Of a stretch of 64,000 bases of DNA, positions 36,503 to 50,000 are shown piece after piece (the stretch's first letter is position 1; every line of letters starts with the position of its first letter). Both the position numbers and the translations under genes were made by a program. The notes beneath the pieces were generated by a model. The model was not told the DNA's origin and did not search any database. It worked only from the letters and a program-made list of their open reading frames with translations. The DNA is from Typha latifolia (taxonomy: Eukaryota; Streptophyta; Magnoliopsida; Poales; Typhaceae): positions 6,862,850-6,926,849 of the forward strand of contig CM034113.1 of the NCBI GenBank assembly GCA_019914945.1, in the 5' to 3' direction.

Positions 36503-38750
36503 CTAACTAATGGACCGCCTGTTCTGATGTTCAGTTAGTCTTCTGCACACCATCTGCCAGCAATATTGCAAAGTGAGAGCAGCCATAAAACAGAGCAAAG
36601 GTACGCCGATGATGCAGCCCCCAGGTGCAAGGTTGATCAGTGTCTGAAATGGAAAAGGGAGTTAATCAAAACAAAATAAATTGAGTGGACACTATAAGGA
36701 TGTGCACTGCAGAACTTCTAAGATGATAAAACATATTGATGAATTAGTAAATAATCATGCAGGTTACAAGTGATTTACGAGGGAAAAAAATATGAAATTG
36801 ACCCGACAGATCATTGTTCAACAAGATAGAGAGCAAGCCCCATATCCTGGGATATATTTCTTATGGGCAATAATGTGATGAAACAATCAGCTATGTGGCA
36901 CAAAATTATGCAAGAAATGCATTCTATTTGATGATATTCCACATGAGAGGGGCTCTGATAGGTAGACTTGAAAGGGAAAAAAAGAAAGAAAATACTCTAT
37001 TGCTTGCTCTAACCCACCAAAAAGCAACCTATATATAGCCTTCCAATCAAATTAACCACTTGAGGTAAAAACAAAGAAAAACCTAATTAGACTCTTAAAT
37101 AAGTTAAGTTAACCAAATATCTAGCCGTCGGGCATTCAAACGATACTGGATATTCAAATGCATCGGAATTTATTGCTCTCAACCAAAAGCATCGTGGAAG
37201 CATTAGAATGCCCAGGCGAAAGCCGGACTGTGTTCAAACGCCAGCCCATACATTAGAACGGCTTAGACCGTTCATATCAGATAATGTAAGGCTTTAAAAG
37301 GAGTTGAAGGATAAAATTTAATGTTCTGTTAATGATGTGAGAATGATGTTACTTTTGATCCCTTAAGCTCAGGATGCTAAATGTTTCCAACTTTCGTGTG
37401 TGTGTGTGTGTGTGTACACACAGTAGAAACTTCATCTTAAACCTTTTCCCAAAGTTTGATATTTCTAGCAATTGACTGCACCTCAGAATTTAAAAGAAAA
37501 CTCAATATGGGAAGAAATGATATATGCTCTCTTACTACACTTTGGGATGTGTTTTACAAACCCACCAAACAGTCAAGCATAGATGGACATACCGATCAAC
37601 ACAATCAGCATGAGTTGATACATATCGTGCCAAAGAATTATCAATACTGTACAGGAAGAGTATCTCAATACCCTCATGACCATCCATACTGATATGCACC
37701 GACACCACTAGGAATTGAGTATAACTTATATTAAACAAATCTAATTTAGGCTCTCTTCCATCCCCTTTGGTACCTCTTTTCATGATCAATATAGATTATA
37801 CTTCTAATTTTAGATTTCAGTTTTCTCCAAGTTATTTGCCCCAACTTAGAAGATCCAAGAAAATTTATGAATAATTATGATATTAAAATCTAATTACATA
37901 TCTTACACTAATATCTAGTGTTAAAAGATTTTAACCTGTTTTAAAGCTTTAGAAAAGTTTAAAGATTGTTTTTCCAACATATCATGACTATCGGCACACT
38001 GACTTGACATGCCACATGCTAAAGGATTGTACCTTGACGGGACATCAACACATTTCGTGCCTCTGGCACAACAATCTTTGCAATCGAGGGTTAGAAGCAA
38101 GGTTGCAAGTATTGAAATCGGGATCAACAATTTTTAAAAACGACACTATCAGTTGTATCGACGGTATCGATCATTCATATCGGCCTATGTTTTAAAATAA
38201 TTTTTAAAATACAGAAAAATTCTAAATTTTTTAGAAAAAATAATAATAATATATAAATATAAATTATTCATATATAAATTTAAAAACTAAAATAAAAATT
38301 ATTTTCTCAATTTAAATCTCTCCCTTTTCTACCACTCACACTCTCTCTCCCTTTCTCGTGCAAATAAAAGAAAATTTACATTCTCTCACTAATTCTCTCT
38401 TTTCAAACTCTCTCATCTACAAACTCTCTTATTAAAAAACTCTCCCCCAGTAACTCTCTCCCATTAACTCTCTTTCTTATCAAACTCTCTCCTCCATTAA
38501 CTCTCTCTCTCATTCTCACTATCTTTCTCTCCCACTAACTCTCTCTCTCTCTTATTAACTCTCTCTCTCCCTTTAAAAAACTCTTTTCGTCATCCTCTCC
38601 CTCACCCTCCTAATTACACTTCTCTCCCTCTCCACCATAGTTTTTTATTTTTATTTTTCTCTCCACGTCTCTCTCTCTCTCTCCCTTCTCTTCCCCTCTC
38701 TCTCTTCTTCCCTCTCCCTCTTACTGCCGCAACCCACAAACTCTCCCTTC

Positions 38751-38832
<82 letters not shown>

Positions 38833-41800
38833 CCCTCTCTTTCTCTCTTATGCATACCCGTCTGGGCGGGATCGGCCGATACGGCCAGTCTCGACCTGAA
38901 ACAGATCGGGCCAATACTTGATCGAAACTAGTCAATAGACTAGTTTCGGCCCGGGATCGGCAACGGCTGACTCCACTCGAGATCGGCCCAAACTAGGAGC
39001 CATGGCTAGAAGAGTGTTAAAAATTTTCTAAAAGTTTCAACATAAAATTTCTAGTCCAACTCGGTATATATTTATTCCGTATATAGATATAATCATATAT
39101 ATACATATATGCATACAAATGTATATACATAGATATCCACGTACATGTACAGACACATACATGCATGGATTCCAGACAAAGATACGCCATGCATCCTGGA
39201 AGTCTACCTTAATAGGCTTCCCGCTTTGTATCCTTAACCATATAAGAAAATGCAATGTAAACCAGACAGTCAATCCACTCAGGGTTATACTATTATGCAT
39301 GAACATGCGCATTGCGGTTATAAAGATACAAATATATGAGAATCAATAAAAATAAATACATCTCCCACATTTCAAGTGGGTAATGTAGAATTGACTGTAA
39401 AAATTATAGTGCAGCTTGTTTAGGAAGGCTTAACGGGATCTTAGAGACCCTGGTGAAATTGTGAATTACCAAAATAATTCCTCGATAGATTAGATGCTTA
39501 CCATTACGGACGCAATAGCGTGGACAACAGGGACAAACATTTGGTCACTTTTCCGTCCTTCAGCATATCCATTAAAAGCAATGACCATTGAAAAAGCATG
39601 AATTATCACAAATCCAAAAGAAATAACAGCTGCAACAAAAACAGAATTAAGTTAAGATCAAGATGATGTGAACTGTAGGGAATTATTTGATTCAGCATGA
39701 AACAGCATTTGCAGTAATCTTGTGGATAAGATACACAACATCAATGAGAATTTTTGATCTAATATTTTGACATAAATTATGTTACGTTCAAGCATATAAG
39801 AGTGAGAAGGCTAATTTGGAAACTTTTTCTCAAAAAGCAGTCTCAATAGAAATATTCACTGATTGCATATTCCACTTAGCTTCTCTTACACTCTATTCTA
39901 TAATCGTGTGTTTTCCTCCAGAACTTTCCCAAGTATCAAGTCTACCAAAAGATATTTTAGAGCATGATCCTATGGGTCCTAAAATAGATTAGCTTTCCAT
40001 GCAGTAATGTATTGTTTTGATTCTTTTGAAGTTTGAACTGACTTCACAATGTAGTAATTCCAACCCTTCACAGTTGCATAACCATGACGGTTGGACTATA
40101 TATATAGCTACTAGAACTACTATACATAAAATATCTTAATTTCAAGTGTTAGGGGATTCAAAAGTTTTAAGAAAAAATCTTGTGTTAATCTACAAGGTCC
40201 AGTTTTGTGTCATCAAAAGCCAAGAGATACTTGAAACTATACTAGATTGGGTCAAGCACAAGTCCTTTGTAGTTAGATGGGAAAGCCCCATGAGAGAAAA
40301 GATGCAGAAGTTAGAGGCAAGGTAAAAAAGCACACCAGATGGGGCACCTGCTAATAAATTCAGATATAGAAAGAAGATACAAGAATGGTTCCTCTGCTAA
40401 GGTGAGTCCATCGAGTCAAATAGATTCTTGCCAGTTATGGCAAGGAAAATTCCGCATTCTTGTTGATAAGAGTTTATATGTATTCTTGTGATGGAAAAGG
40501 CAATAATACAACAAAAGCATGCTTACTATTAAATTCAACGCAACCACTTCTCAGTAAAACAAGCTCAGAAACAGGAACATTAAAAAATGATGCCTCACCC
40601 GAAACAAGGAAAATTGGTATGTGGGAGCACCTATCAACATAAAATGTTGCAGGACCAAATGCTGGAGTTAAGAGACTAAGACAGAAAAAGACGGCATGAG
40701 CCACACCATGACCTAAACCACCAGCTGCAACACATTTAAAACGTCAGTGAAAAAAATAGAAAGGGATGCCACAGAAGTTACCATGGCAACATAACATCAT
40801 ATAGTAGAAAAAAAGATATTTTCACCACTGGTCACAATGGATAATAGGCACTAACTGGACCAAGTATATTTCATCTCAGGGTCCATAAATTGAGAGTAAA
40901 GTAGCCAGGAAATTCAAGACATTAAGGCACTAATGTGTATATCACCTTTGAGTGTACAAAAACTGGAATTACTTCACCAGTCATTTCCAAGAATCTTCCT
41001 AACATAGAAGATAATGAGTTTAGCTATTGTGATAGCTTTTTTAGCCTTATGTAGCAGACAAAACATCTTTGAGCAGATGTCACAATCGATAGGAGGTCAT
41101 GAAAAGTATTCATCTAAGTATCCATATAATGAAAGGAAAATGGCACCCCATGTTAGAAGAAACTTTTTGAAATGGCAAATGATTAGTCCATTCTCCTGGC
41201 AATTGGCCTACTAATGTCTTAGAAATGAATATAATCCTAATATTACTTTATATCAGTCCATATCTTCCAGATTTCTTTTAGTATAACTGTATAATGGAAT
41301 TGTGACTACTTGTGTGCTAATCACATGAACCCTCATAACCACTAGCTAGCCAACTAGGTTCATGTGTAGAGCCTCTCTTGATCGAAATTGCCTCTTTTTT
41401 TTGCCTAAACAATCCTAAGTGCATTAAGCTGATAGTGTATGACATATATCTGTTGTATCCTTCCAAAGATTCTTTTCTACTTAAGAGCAAGGTTCCAAAT
41501 ATCTATTTCAAAACCAAGATCAACCACCCAAAAAAACAAATACATATGAGCTATCCGCCATATCAGCCGTTCGTATCAGATTGGACTATTTTTTTTTAAT
41601 TACGTAAAATTATAAATATTATTTAAAAAGTAAAAGAAAATTTAGATAAGCTCTTATTTAGAACAAAATAAGAAAACAATAATTACTCAAATATGAAACC
41701 TAAAAATTAGAAAAAGTATTCACTTACTCAAAACCATGATAAATTCCGAGTTGTATTTAGTAAATTCTTGCGCTCGTCATTATTATCATCATAAGTTCGT

Positions 41801-43689
41801 AAATAGTGATGTCTAAGGCTAGGTACTCCAAAGACAGATTGTATCAAATTAGTTATATCAAATGACTGTCTTTCTTGTTGTATGGTTTGTGTTGGAGGAG
41901 GATAATAATCTATCTCTCATTAATTGTAATAACCCATAATTTCAAAAATAATTAAATAAAAAAATTAGAGATAATTATTTAGATAATGACAGATTTAGTT
42001 TTATCCTATATATTTTAGGATTCGAATTAAAACGAATTAATATTTTTTTATTAGGTATATCTTTAAGTAAGAAAATATATTAGAATCCTTATCTTAGTAG
42101 GATTCTTATATCCTTGATCTATAAAAGGGAGGCTTTGGGAAAAAAATATTTGGGTGACAGTACTGTAGCAGTGCTACAGCACTGACGAAAAAAACTAAGT
42201 TTTTGAGCGGCAAAGTGTATTGTATCGGTGCTACAGTACTGAGATGAGAAGGTCATCATCTCCTACTTCCTACTTCCTCATCTAAATTTATTTTTGTTAC
42301 ATTGTCAGAGCTACCATTGTCGGAGTCAGTTATCGGGGAGTCGGAGTAAGTGAATAACACTAGACAAATCGTATGTGAAGAGTTTTTACTTGGTTATTGA
42401 GTTGAGCTATTCCACATGGACCTTATGTGAATGAATTTACTCACATAATTATCGTTTCGTATTTAATACTATGATTCCTTTGTATTATTATTCTTATAGT
42501 ATTATGCTTTGTGCATTATTATCTTTTTATGCTATGTTGTATTTCATGTCATACTCTATTTCGTACAACACTTTAGACTTTAGTTCATAAAATGTTGATT
42601 TTCGTGCAAATAATAAAATATTGGCTATGAAGTTAGTAGGACTTTGAGAACATACACATGCTAGATATTCTTCATGCATCTTCCTTTGGTGACTCAAATC
42701 TACATTTGAAGTCCAGGAAACAGATTTATACCTGATCAGCATATGATCCATTTAGGTGACTTTGACGTGATTAAAGAACCTTTGAAGTCTAGGAAACATA
42801 CATATTCCTGATCAGTACATGATCTACTGAGGTGACTGACGCAGTTAGAAAACAGTCCAGAGGACAGACCTACTGATCAGTACATGATCCGTTTAGGTGA
42901 CTCTAGCGCGATTAGAAAACAGTCTAAGAGATAAATCTATTTCTAATCAGTATTTGATCCGTTTATGTGACTTTGACGCGATTAAGGAATAGTCTCATAC
43001 TAGACCAGAAGACTCCTTGAGGTGACCTTAATCTCTCTCTATGGTTAGTAGAAAAGAAATATTACGTTTATCATATAATGACATCTCCTGGTGATCCTAA
43101 GTAGATTAATTATAAGGAAAAGACTTAAGCACATCTCAAGATGACTTTTAGTTGATGTAAATCCTCGAGCACAATCCCAAATTGAGACAGCTAGTGTTAT
43201 TGAAATTGAGAAGGGTTGCATAATGAAGTAGAGTATATTATTAACTTGTTAACTGCATCCTTGTGGCTTATGCTTATTATTCATATTATGAGTTGCTGAC
43301 TATTGTTTAACTATTGATCTTCGATTAATATCACATATTAGATTAAAAATGATCCTAGCTTTTGAGTGGATTCACTCACTAAACTATAGTTATTAGCTCA
43401 TGGGATCCCTCTTCTGACATTTCAAGTACTAGTCAGGGTTGCATAATGAAGTAGAGTATATTAAATTCTTGTCATGGTGGACTTAAAAATATTTATTAAG
43501 GCTTAGTGTATCTCAAGTTATTGAGGTACATGGCTAATCATAATTCCGATTTCGAATCGTGACATTAATTGCTCTCTAATCTCTCCCTCTAATCACTCGA
43601 ACTCTACAATATAGAAGAGAATAGAGAGAGACAAAAATATAAAAACGAAATGTTCTCTGTTCTAAAGTGTAGAACAGTGAAGAAACTGC

Positions 43690-43759
<70 letters not shown>

Positions 43760-45674
43760 GAGAGAGTGGAAGAACCAAAAGGAAAAAATGAACAAATGAC
43801 TATTCTATAGTGATTTTTAATGAAAAGAAGAGAGAATGTGTGGAAGAAAATAAAAAAAATAAAAAGTAAAGTTATGTTGCTTCTGCAGTGAAGAAGAAGG
43901 GAAGAGAGAAAAAGATAGAGAAAAAAAAAATATATATATATAGTGGAGGTCGGATTTGCATCGAAGAAGCACCGGTGCTTTGCTTGGGAGAGAAAGAAAA
44001 CGGGGACATCAATTATTGATGTCCCTTGGTTAGATATAGGTCGGATTCATAGTAGATTGGACCTATTTAGCCCAAATCAGCCAATCCGGATCAAGTACCG
44101 TTTGATATATACTTGAAAACAAGCAATTGACTAGTTTCTGGCACAAATTGGGATCGACCAATTTTTGGAACCATGCTTAAGAGCTAATGCTTATTATCAA
44201 AAGAAAAAGGAAGTAGGGCTAATGAAAAACAACATGAGTCATATTGATAGAAGAAGGTTAGATAAAGATTAAAATGGCAACGATGAATGATTACCCTACA
44301 ATGGATGAAAGAATGGCACTTCAAAGTAAAAATTGGATGACATGCAGTACATCTCATTTCCTATTTTGACTTTTCTTCAACATGAACGACAGAATTATCG
44401 TTTTTAGGAAATTAGAAATTAAAGATTGTTTGGTGAGGTAAATAATTTTGAAGAATCATGTTATGCTTATACGTTATTCTCTAGTAAAAAAATACATGCT
44501 TATATCATGTGAATTCACATGATTCAAGGCAGATTTCAGAAACAAGCAAATCAACATTAAGAGCAAGGAGGAGATTTGAGATAGTGGAAAAGTGCAACTG
44601 TAAGTAAATTTATTTGTGGGGCAAGCTTTTACCTAATGCAATTTGCATCTTATCAGTCAGAAAAAGACGGGGCTTAGATACCCTATCTGCGAAAGCATCT
44701 AATGTATCTTCCATCTTCCTGGCAAAGTTCATCAAAGCAGGACAAAAACATAATCCGTTAATGTATAAACCAATTTTATATGACTTCATAAAAGATGGCA
44801 ATAAATGAACAGATAGAAGGGACTTTCAATTATTAAAATCACAACCTACTTGTAAAGCTTCCAGAATACGAGCCGGATGCCTTCTTGAAAACCAACAGAT
44901 GTGAGTATCAGAATCACATAAGGCCACCATGCTGCTGATTTCACAGGAAGAAAACCCCTCCATGCTCCCGAAAGGACTATTAAACTTATAAGCCAAAACA
45001 ATGTGCTGCATTCAACAATCATCTAGCAATCATTAACATTGGCTACATATTGTCACCATAAATTTACCTCAATAGAGTCCTAGGAAAAAACAGATGGGTA
45101 ATATCACAAAGCACTTACTATTGAGATTTGTGATCACTCAAGAATAAACACTGCCATTATCTAGTAAGGAAAATGCTATATTTTATTTTACGCAAAGTGA
45201 ATCCTGAAACTATAATTTCCTGGGTATCATTTAAAGAACTGTGTGGAAGAGTATAGAAAAGTAAAAAAGCTCACAACTTTAGAAACAATTTGCAAGTTTA
45301 TGAAATACCCATCCATTATGTTGAACGTTTTAATCAAAGGAAAGCATCAAGGTGCGAGATCCACATTTTCATTCATTCGCAGCAGAGAACCACCCAATAA
45401 AATCCAAAGCTGAAGACCTCATTGATCTAAGGAATAAAGATAATTGGACGAATTCGAACTACTACCAGAAAATCTCGTAAAATACTCGGAACCCACAGAA
45501 GATACCCCAAAAAGAGGAGAAGGAAAAGAAACAAAACTAGATAAATTTCATCGAGGTAGACCTGGTGAGGAGAGTTAGGATAAGGAAGGGCTTCTTGGCG
45601 ATGACGGAGACAAAGAGGGAGAAGGCAGGTCCGAGAGCAATCAAAGCGTAGCCGACCCCGGCGGCGATCGTCAT
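36503..45674 (-). CDS. APH1: Gamma-secretase subunit APH1 (6 exons, 249 aa)
   Basis: Scaffold subunit of the gamma-secretase intramembrane protease, with seven membrane spans, in endomembranes. Exons on the minus strand: 45674-45562, 45005-44850, 44718-44633, 40724-40599, 39629-39502, 36643-36503. Product starts [20 protein letters not shown] and holds [19 protein letters not shown], a GxxxG motif (Gly121, Gly125) in [13 protein letters not shown], then [15 protein letters not shown] and [11 protein letters not shown]. His171 and His197 fall at the same residue numbers as the two conserved histidines known to matter in human APH-1a. Length matches Arabidopsis APH1. Introns 3 (3.9 kb) and 5 (2.9 kb) are enlarged by transposons; coding exons are intact. 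Confidence 0.95.
36940..37300 (-). repeat. Possible Copia LTR remnant in APH1 intron 5
   Basis: On the minus strand there is a TATA-like GGCTATATATAGG and, further on, CTATCAGAGCC, which resembles the TGGTATCAGAGC primer-binding site of Copia elements. No paired LTR or coding domain was found. Tentative. Confidence 0.3.
38099..39004. mobile_element. MULE-like non-autonomous element A, APH1 intron 5
   Basis: Left end AAGGTTGCAAG..., right end (reverse complement) CATGGCTCCTAGTTTGGG. The flanks are GTTAGAAGC (38090-38098) and GCTAGAAGA (39005-39013), 7 of 9 matching, which fits the 9-base duplication of Mutator-like elements. The right 70 bases match the right end of element B in the neighbouring intron. 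The interior is a large pyrimidine-rich tract. Confidence 0.68.
38753..38828. repeat. (CT)n microsatellite, about 37 units
   Basis: Pure CT run inside a wider CT-rich region (38330-38860) of MULE-like element A. It lies within the transcribed APH1 intron, where the sense strand reads (GA)n. Confidence 0.97.
41925..43564 (+). mobile_element. Solo LTR nested in element B
   Basis: Begins TGTAATAACCC and ends CGTGACA (TG...CA), flanked by an exact 5-base duplication TTAAT (41920-41924, 43565-43569). A TATA box, CTATAAAAGGG, lies near 42120. There is no internal coding region or second LTR. The TGTAATAACCC start is common in Ty3-type LTRs. The orientation is taken from the TATA box. Confidence 0.82.
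42704..43030 (+). repeat. Tandem repeat of 65-76 bp units inside the solo LTR
   Basis: Four diverged copies anchored on CTGATCAGTACATGATCC...GGTGAC with anchors at 42732, 42808, 42873 and 42943, plus a partial fifth. A separate 25-base direct repeat (GGGTTGCATAATGAAG...) occurs at 43212 and 43437. Confidence 0.82.
43692..43754. repeat. (GA)n microsatellite, about 30 units
   Basis: GA run in element B, APH1 intron 3; the sense transcript reads (CT)n. Confidence 0.96.
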
Positions 45675-47000
45675 CTCCGACGACCCCTTCTGCAAGAGTA
45701 GCTGAAAGCCTGAAACTTTTACCAGGTGGTCGGCCTCTATTTGGCTACTTTTCCTTTTTGTTGTTTTTTGCCGGTAGAACGAAATATCTACGAGTCCAGG
45801 GTTCTTTATGCAAATTTACTTCCCTCTCTTGTTCTTATATCAGTATATGTGCTTTTAAGTTTGAGTTTTTTTACCAAATTAGCTCTCTCCCAATTTAACT
45901 ATAGCTGTCTCTAAAATTTAGATGGAAACCTCAAAAAATTACTTTTATAAATGCTAAACCATTTAGCGTATTAAGTTTTAGTAAATACTAAACTATTTAG
46001 TGTATTATTTATAAAAAAATTTGGATAAAAATTAAGACTAAAATTTAGACGATGCTATAAATATATATATTTTATATATATTTACATATTTTGTAACTAA
46101 AATAGATAAGCATAAAGTTAAGATGCTATAAATTTCTTTATATTTTTATCTATATATTTTTCGTTCGTGGTATGATTAAGTTTCAATTAAAATTAACACA
46201 TTTGTTCTTCTTTAATCTTCGTAACGATATATTATATGTTAAAAAATAAATTATTAGTTGAAAAATATGATATGCAAAATTGAATAATTTGGCGTCTTAA
46301 TAACGCAATGAATAGTTTAGCGTTTTCTACTTAGACACTGAGCATTTTAAAGTTTTTAACATTAAAATGTTTGATTATTCAGTATTTAATGTGAAAATAA
46401 ATAGAATCATATTTTTATATTGAACTTATCTAAAAGTAAAATATTAAACTTATCAGCATTTTATATTAAGTTTGGGGTGTCATATATTTCAGTAACTAAA
46501 CTAGTTTGGTCAAAATATAATCCTTTTTAAGTTAGTTAACAAAGTGACCAGAAGAGCATTATAGAAAAGGTAAGGTTTTGCAGCTAAAATTGGAAGAAAT
46601 TTATTTGCAAATAAGGAACTTCAGAGGTGTGCTTATGCAAAACAAAACAAAAAAAACACTCTGATTTGACTGCAGAACATAAAATGACATTTATGTATCA
46701 CAGAAAGGATTAATAATATTAAGGAATAATCTCCCACTTCTTAGGACATAGAGATAATGAAGTACATTTGGTAATCCTTTCTGTGATATTTCATATTTCC
46801 ATTGCAATTACAATGTCTGTTCATAGATCTGCAACAATTCTATACAAAAGGAAATCAGTTGAATCACTGACTGCAGGAGTGACAATCCATTTGTGATGCC
46901 TTAGCATACCAATATTAATAACCAAAAAGAGGACAAAAAACAATTTCACAATGTCGATCGCAAGCAGTCAGTCCACCGCAAGGAAGGCGGAAGATTTGCC
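45675..47000. other. Spacer between NTH1 3' end and APH1 start
   Basis: AT-rich. It should hold the APH1 promoter (right of 45675) and the NTH1 3' untranslated region (left of 47001). TATATATATTTTATATATATTTAC lies near 46060. No gene seen. Confidence 0.5.
46697..46787. repeat. Inverted repeat downstream of NTH1
   Basis: ATCACAGAAAGGATTA at 46697-46712 is exactly complementary to 46772-46787, giving a 16-base perfect stem with a 59-base loop. It lies 214-304 bases past the NTH1 stop, so it may be in its 3' untranslated region. It could be a small MITE remnant. Confidence 0.6.
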
Positions 47001-50000
47001 TTAAGATCTTTTACTTTTGTTTGGTTTCTTGGACTTTGAGTTAGGGCTTGATGATTCCTTGAATGCAGAGGGGCATAATTTGTTTATGCCACAGATTCCA
47101 CACTTGGGCCAAAGAGGAGTGCACACAGTCTGCCCAAATCCAACCTGAGAACAGAATACAAAGGTTCACACTATTAATGATATAGTAGAAAAGATGCCTA
47201 CATTATTATTCAGAACAAACCGAAGTATTCCAAGAAGAAATGATCATGATTTCAGGGATCTTGGAGCTTGAAACTGAATAAGTAAGTATTTCCTTTTTAC
47301 AAGAGCCAACAATTCCAGTCAGCTTATGTTTGATGTTATATAGTGGTAAAAGAACAAGAAGGCTTAGTGCTAAAAAGAAATTCATAGAAAGTATCTTATG
47401 ATACCAATAATGGATTGATTGGTGCCCATTCATCCTTTGGTAACCATGTCTGAAGAGACACTCTTGTTTCTTCTGGAGTCAAAGTTTTCTGCAAACAAAA
47501 ACCTCAATGTGTATTTATTTCTGCTATAAATATTAAGATTCAAGTAAACTTAATAAAACTTATTGTAGGTTCTCTTGGATGCCTAGATCACCTGTCTTGT
47601 TCCAGGTCGAAATACCCATCCAAGGCGGTTAGAAATACGATGCACATGAGTGTCGACACATATACCTTGAACATTATCCCATCCTATAATCATAACCTGT
47701 TTAAAAGAAAGAATGAAATTGGAGAAGTAATGCATTCTTTCATTTTTCATAGCAACAAAGTCAAGCTGTACCAGATGGGCCATTTTAGGACCTACTCCAG
47801 GAAGAGCAAGCAATCCATCTAAAGAACTCGGGATGTCTCCTTCATACTTTTCAAGACAAATCTGAGCAACTTTCTTCATATACTGGGCCTTTCTCTGATA
47901 AAATCCAACCTAAGGAAAGCATAATTGACATTCTTAACATTTCTATGAAATATGCATGTATCTGCCAAGATACAACAACGTGGTCAACTTGAAGTTAACA
48001 CTAATCTAAGTAAATAAAGGGAAGTGCCTACAATACGAACTTACCGGATAGATTAATTTTGCGATGGTTCCTTCATCTGTCCTGACAATGGCATCTGCAT
48101 CCAATAACCCTTTCTCAGAGAGACGCTGCACCGCACCTGACACGAGTTCATATTACCAAATGAAAGCCATCATCTTTGTGAAAATGAAAAGATGCAATAG
48201 GCTTATTCAAGTTATTCCAGCTGACAACAAAAGTTCATCCAGAAAAAGAAGAAAAATGCATTATCAAGACTTGCCATGTGTAACTTGATCTTTGGTTTGA
48301 CTTGACAATAATGATGACACCAAAACTGCGAATCTCCTTTCCTGTGCAGGGACATATAATTTACAGCATCAAATAAGTTGAATAGACAAACACTGATGAG
48401 ATTCACAGCTAAAAGTGAAGCATGCTCTAAACCAATGCTTGTCCCAAAAGCATGCTCTCAACCAATGACTTGAGCAGAATTCAGAAAAATAAATCAGGTA
48501 TCTTATAGTTTAGAAGAGACAAACATTGATAATATTAACTAGAACTGAAGCATAATTACCCTAGACTTTTCTATGAAGATAAAACTGCATGCTCCATATG
48601 AATTACACCAAATCAGAAGATTGAGAACATGCTTTTAGAGGCCAACATTACCCTGGGTGGCAGAAGACTGCCTGCTTTTTCGCATCCCTTAGTGTCTACT
48701 GGAGCATCCTCAGAACACCTCATTTCCTTAATCCCTTCAAGAACTACTTCCCAATTTTCTGGGGGTTCCACTGCATATTCCGTTTATATTGTGTTTCATG
48801 TACAAGAAGTAAAAAAGCATGCAACCAATCAATTGGTTGTGGAAGAAATTGCAGCTAGTAATTATCTAATAGATCAATAAAGAAATGAGCAAATAGAGTA
48901 AACCAATCAGAAATAAGCAATTACCTTTCTCATATAAATGATAGCAATTTATAATTTATTTCAATATCAGAAATCTGTAATTTTTATCTTTTTTAAGTAC
49001 CTCTTGCCATAATGGAAGCTTCAAATTGTTTCCCAAACTTAGCTGAAGAAGACGAGGGGAGCTTCTTATTATCTGTAGAACAATACAATATTAGGGACGG
49101 GATAGTGATCACAGAAGATGAAGCTCAAAAAAACAAGAGGTTAATCCTAGTATAGCCAAAGGTAAGACCGCACAGCTTCAGACATGCAAGCTAGAAATGA
49201 GATTAGAGTCAGTGAAAAACTTGATAAGTGGGTTCTGTTTTGTGAACCACTGCCATTCTTTCAGGACGACTAAGTAATAAAAATGCCCCGTGAACCTATT
49301 CAATCATGATCGAATGTTTAGAGCTAGTAAAAGTTCTCAAGAAAATAGTACCAATAGAGATTTTCTTTGCTGTTGATTCCTTGACCTTGTTATATGCAAA
49401 CTCTTCAATATCAGGCAACCCATCAAGCTGGAAATAAATCTGACCATTATTACATTGATACTTCATGCCAACTAAAGTAGCCAAATGCATGTATATTTCA
49501 GTTAAAGAGCAGAAATCCGGCCAACATAATGATAGTGACAGCCAATGGCAAGTGCAAACTGCTTGAATGGTGATTGAACATTAAAACAATTGAATTTAAA
49601 ACCCAAAATGAGGTAGCCAAAAGGAAATACACAAACAGACAAACAACCTCCTCTTCTAAGATGAAGCACAGATTATGTACTTACTCTCTGATCAGAAACT
49701 TCTTTCTCTGTCTTCTCCCCATTGATTTCAACTGCGCGCCTTACCCTCTTTTTCCTCGCAGAAGCAGGAACTTCAGATTCAGAAGCATCAAAAGAGGGGG
49801 CAGAAGCTGGAAAAAAGGAGCAATAAATCCTCCTCAACAATAAAAAAGCAAATTTGTTCACTATATATAATTTTCCTAATCTTTAAACATTTCCGAGACA
49901 CCCATCTCATTTACCATTAAATTTTCCGACAGCAACAGTCAGATTCTATTAAAGAGGATGATATAACAGGGCTCTTAATGGGATTACAAGTAGGAAAAAC

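Larger units (their letters stand above)
41489..44175. mobile_element. MULE-like non-autonomous element B, APH1 intron 3
   Basis: Ends AAGGTTCCAAAT... and ...ATTTTTGGAACCATG form inverted repeats. The flanks are an exact 9-base duplication CTTAAGAGC at 41480-41488 and 44176-44184, the Mutator signature. A solo LTR (41925-43564) is nested inside; without it the element is about 1.04 kb. It contains a (GA)n run and no transposase. Confidence 0.85.

Noticed and set aside
38651..38935. Open frame of Arg-Glu repeats (minus strand)
   Set aside because: Product of the CT microsatellite; no start context or homology.
43604..43795. Open frame of Ser-Leu repeats (minus strand)
   Set aside because: Product of the GA microsatellite.
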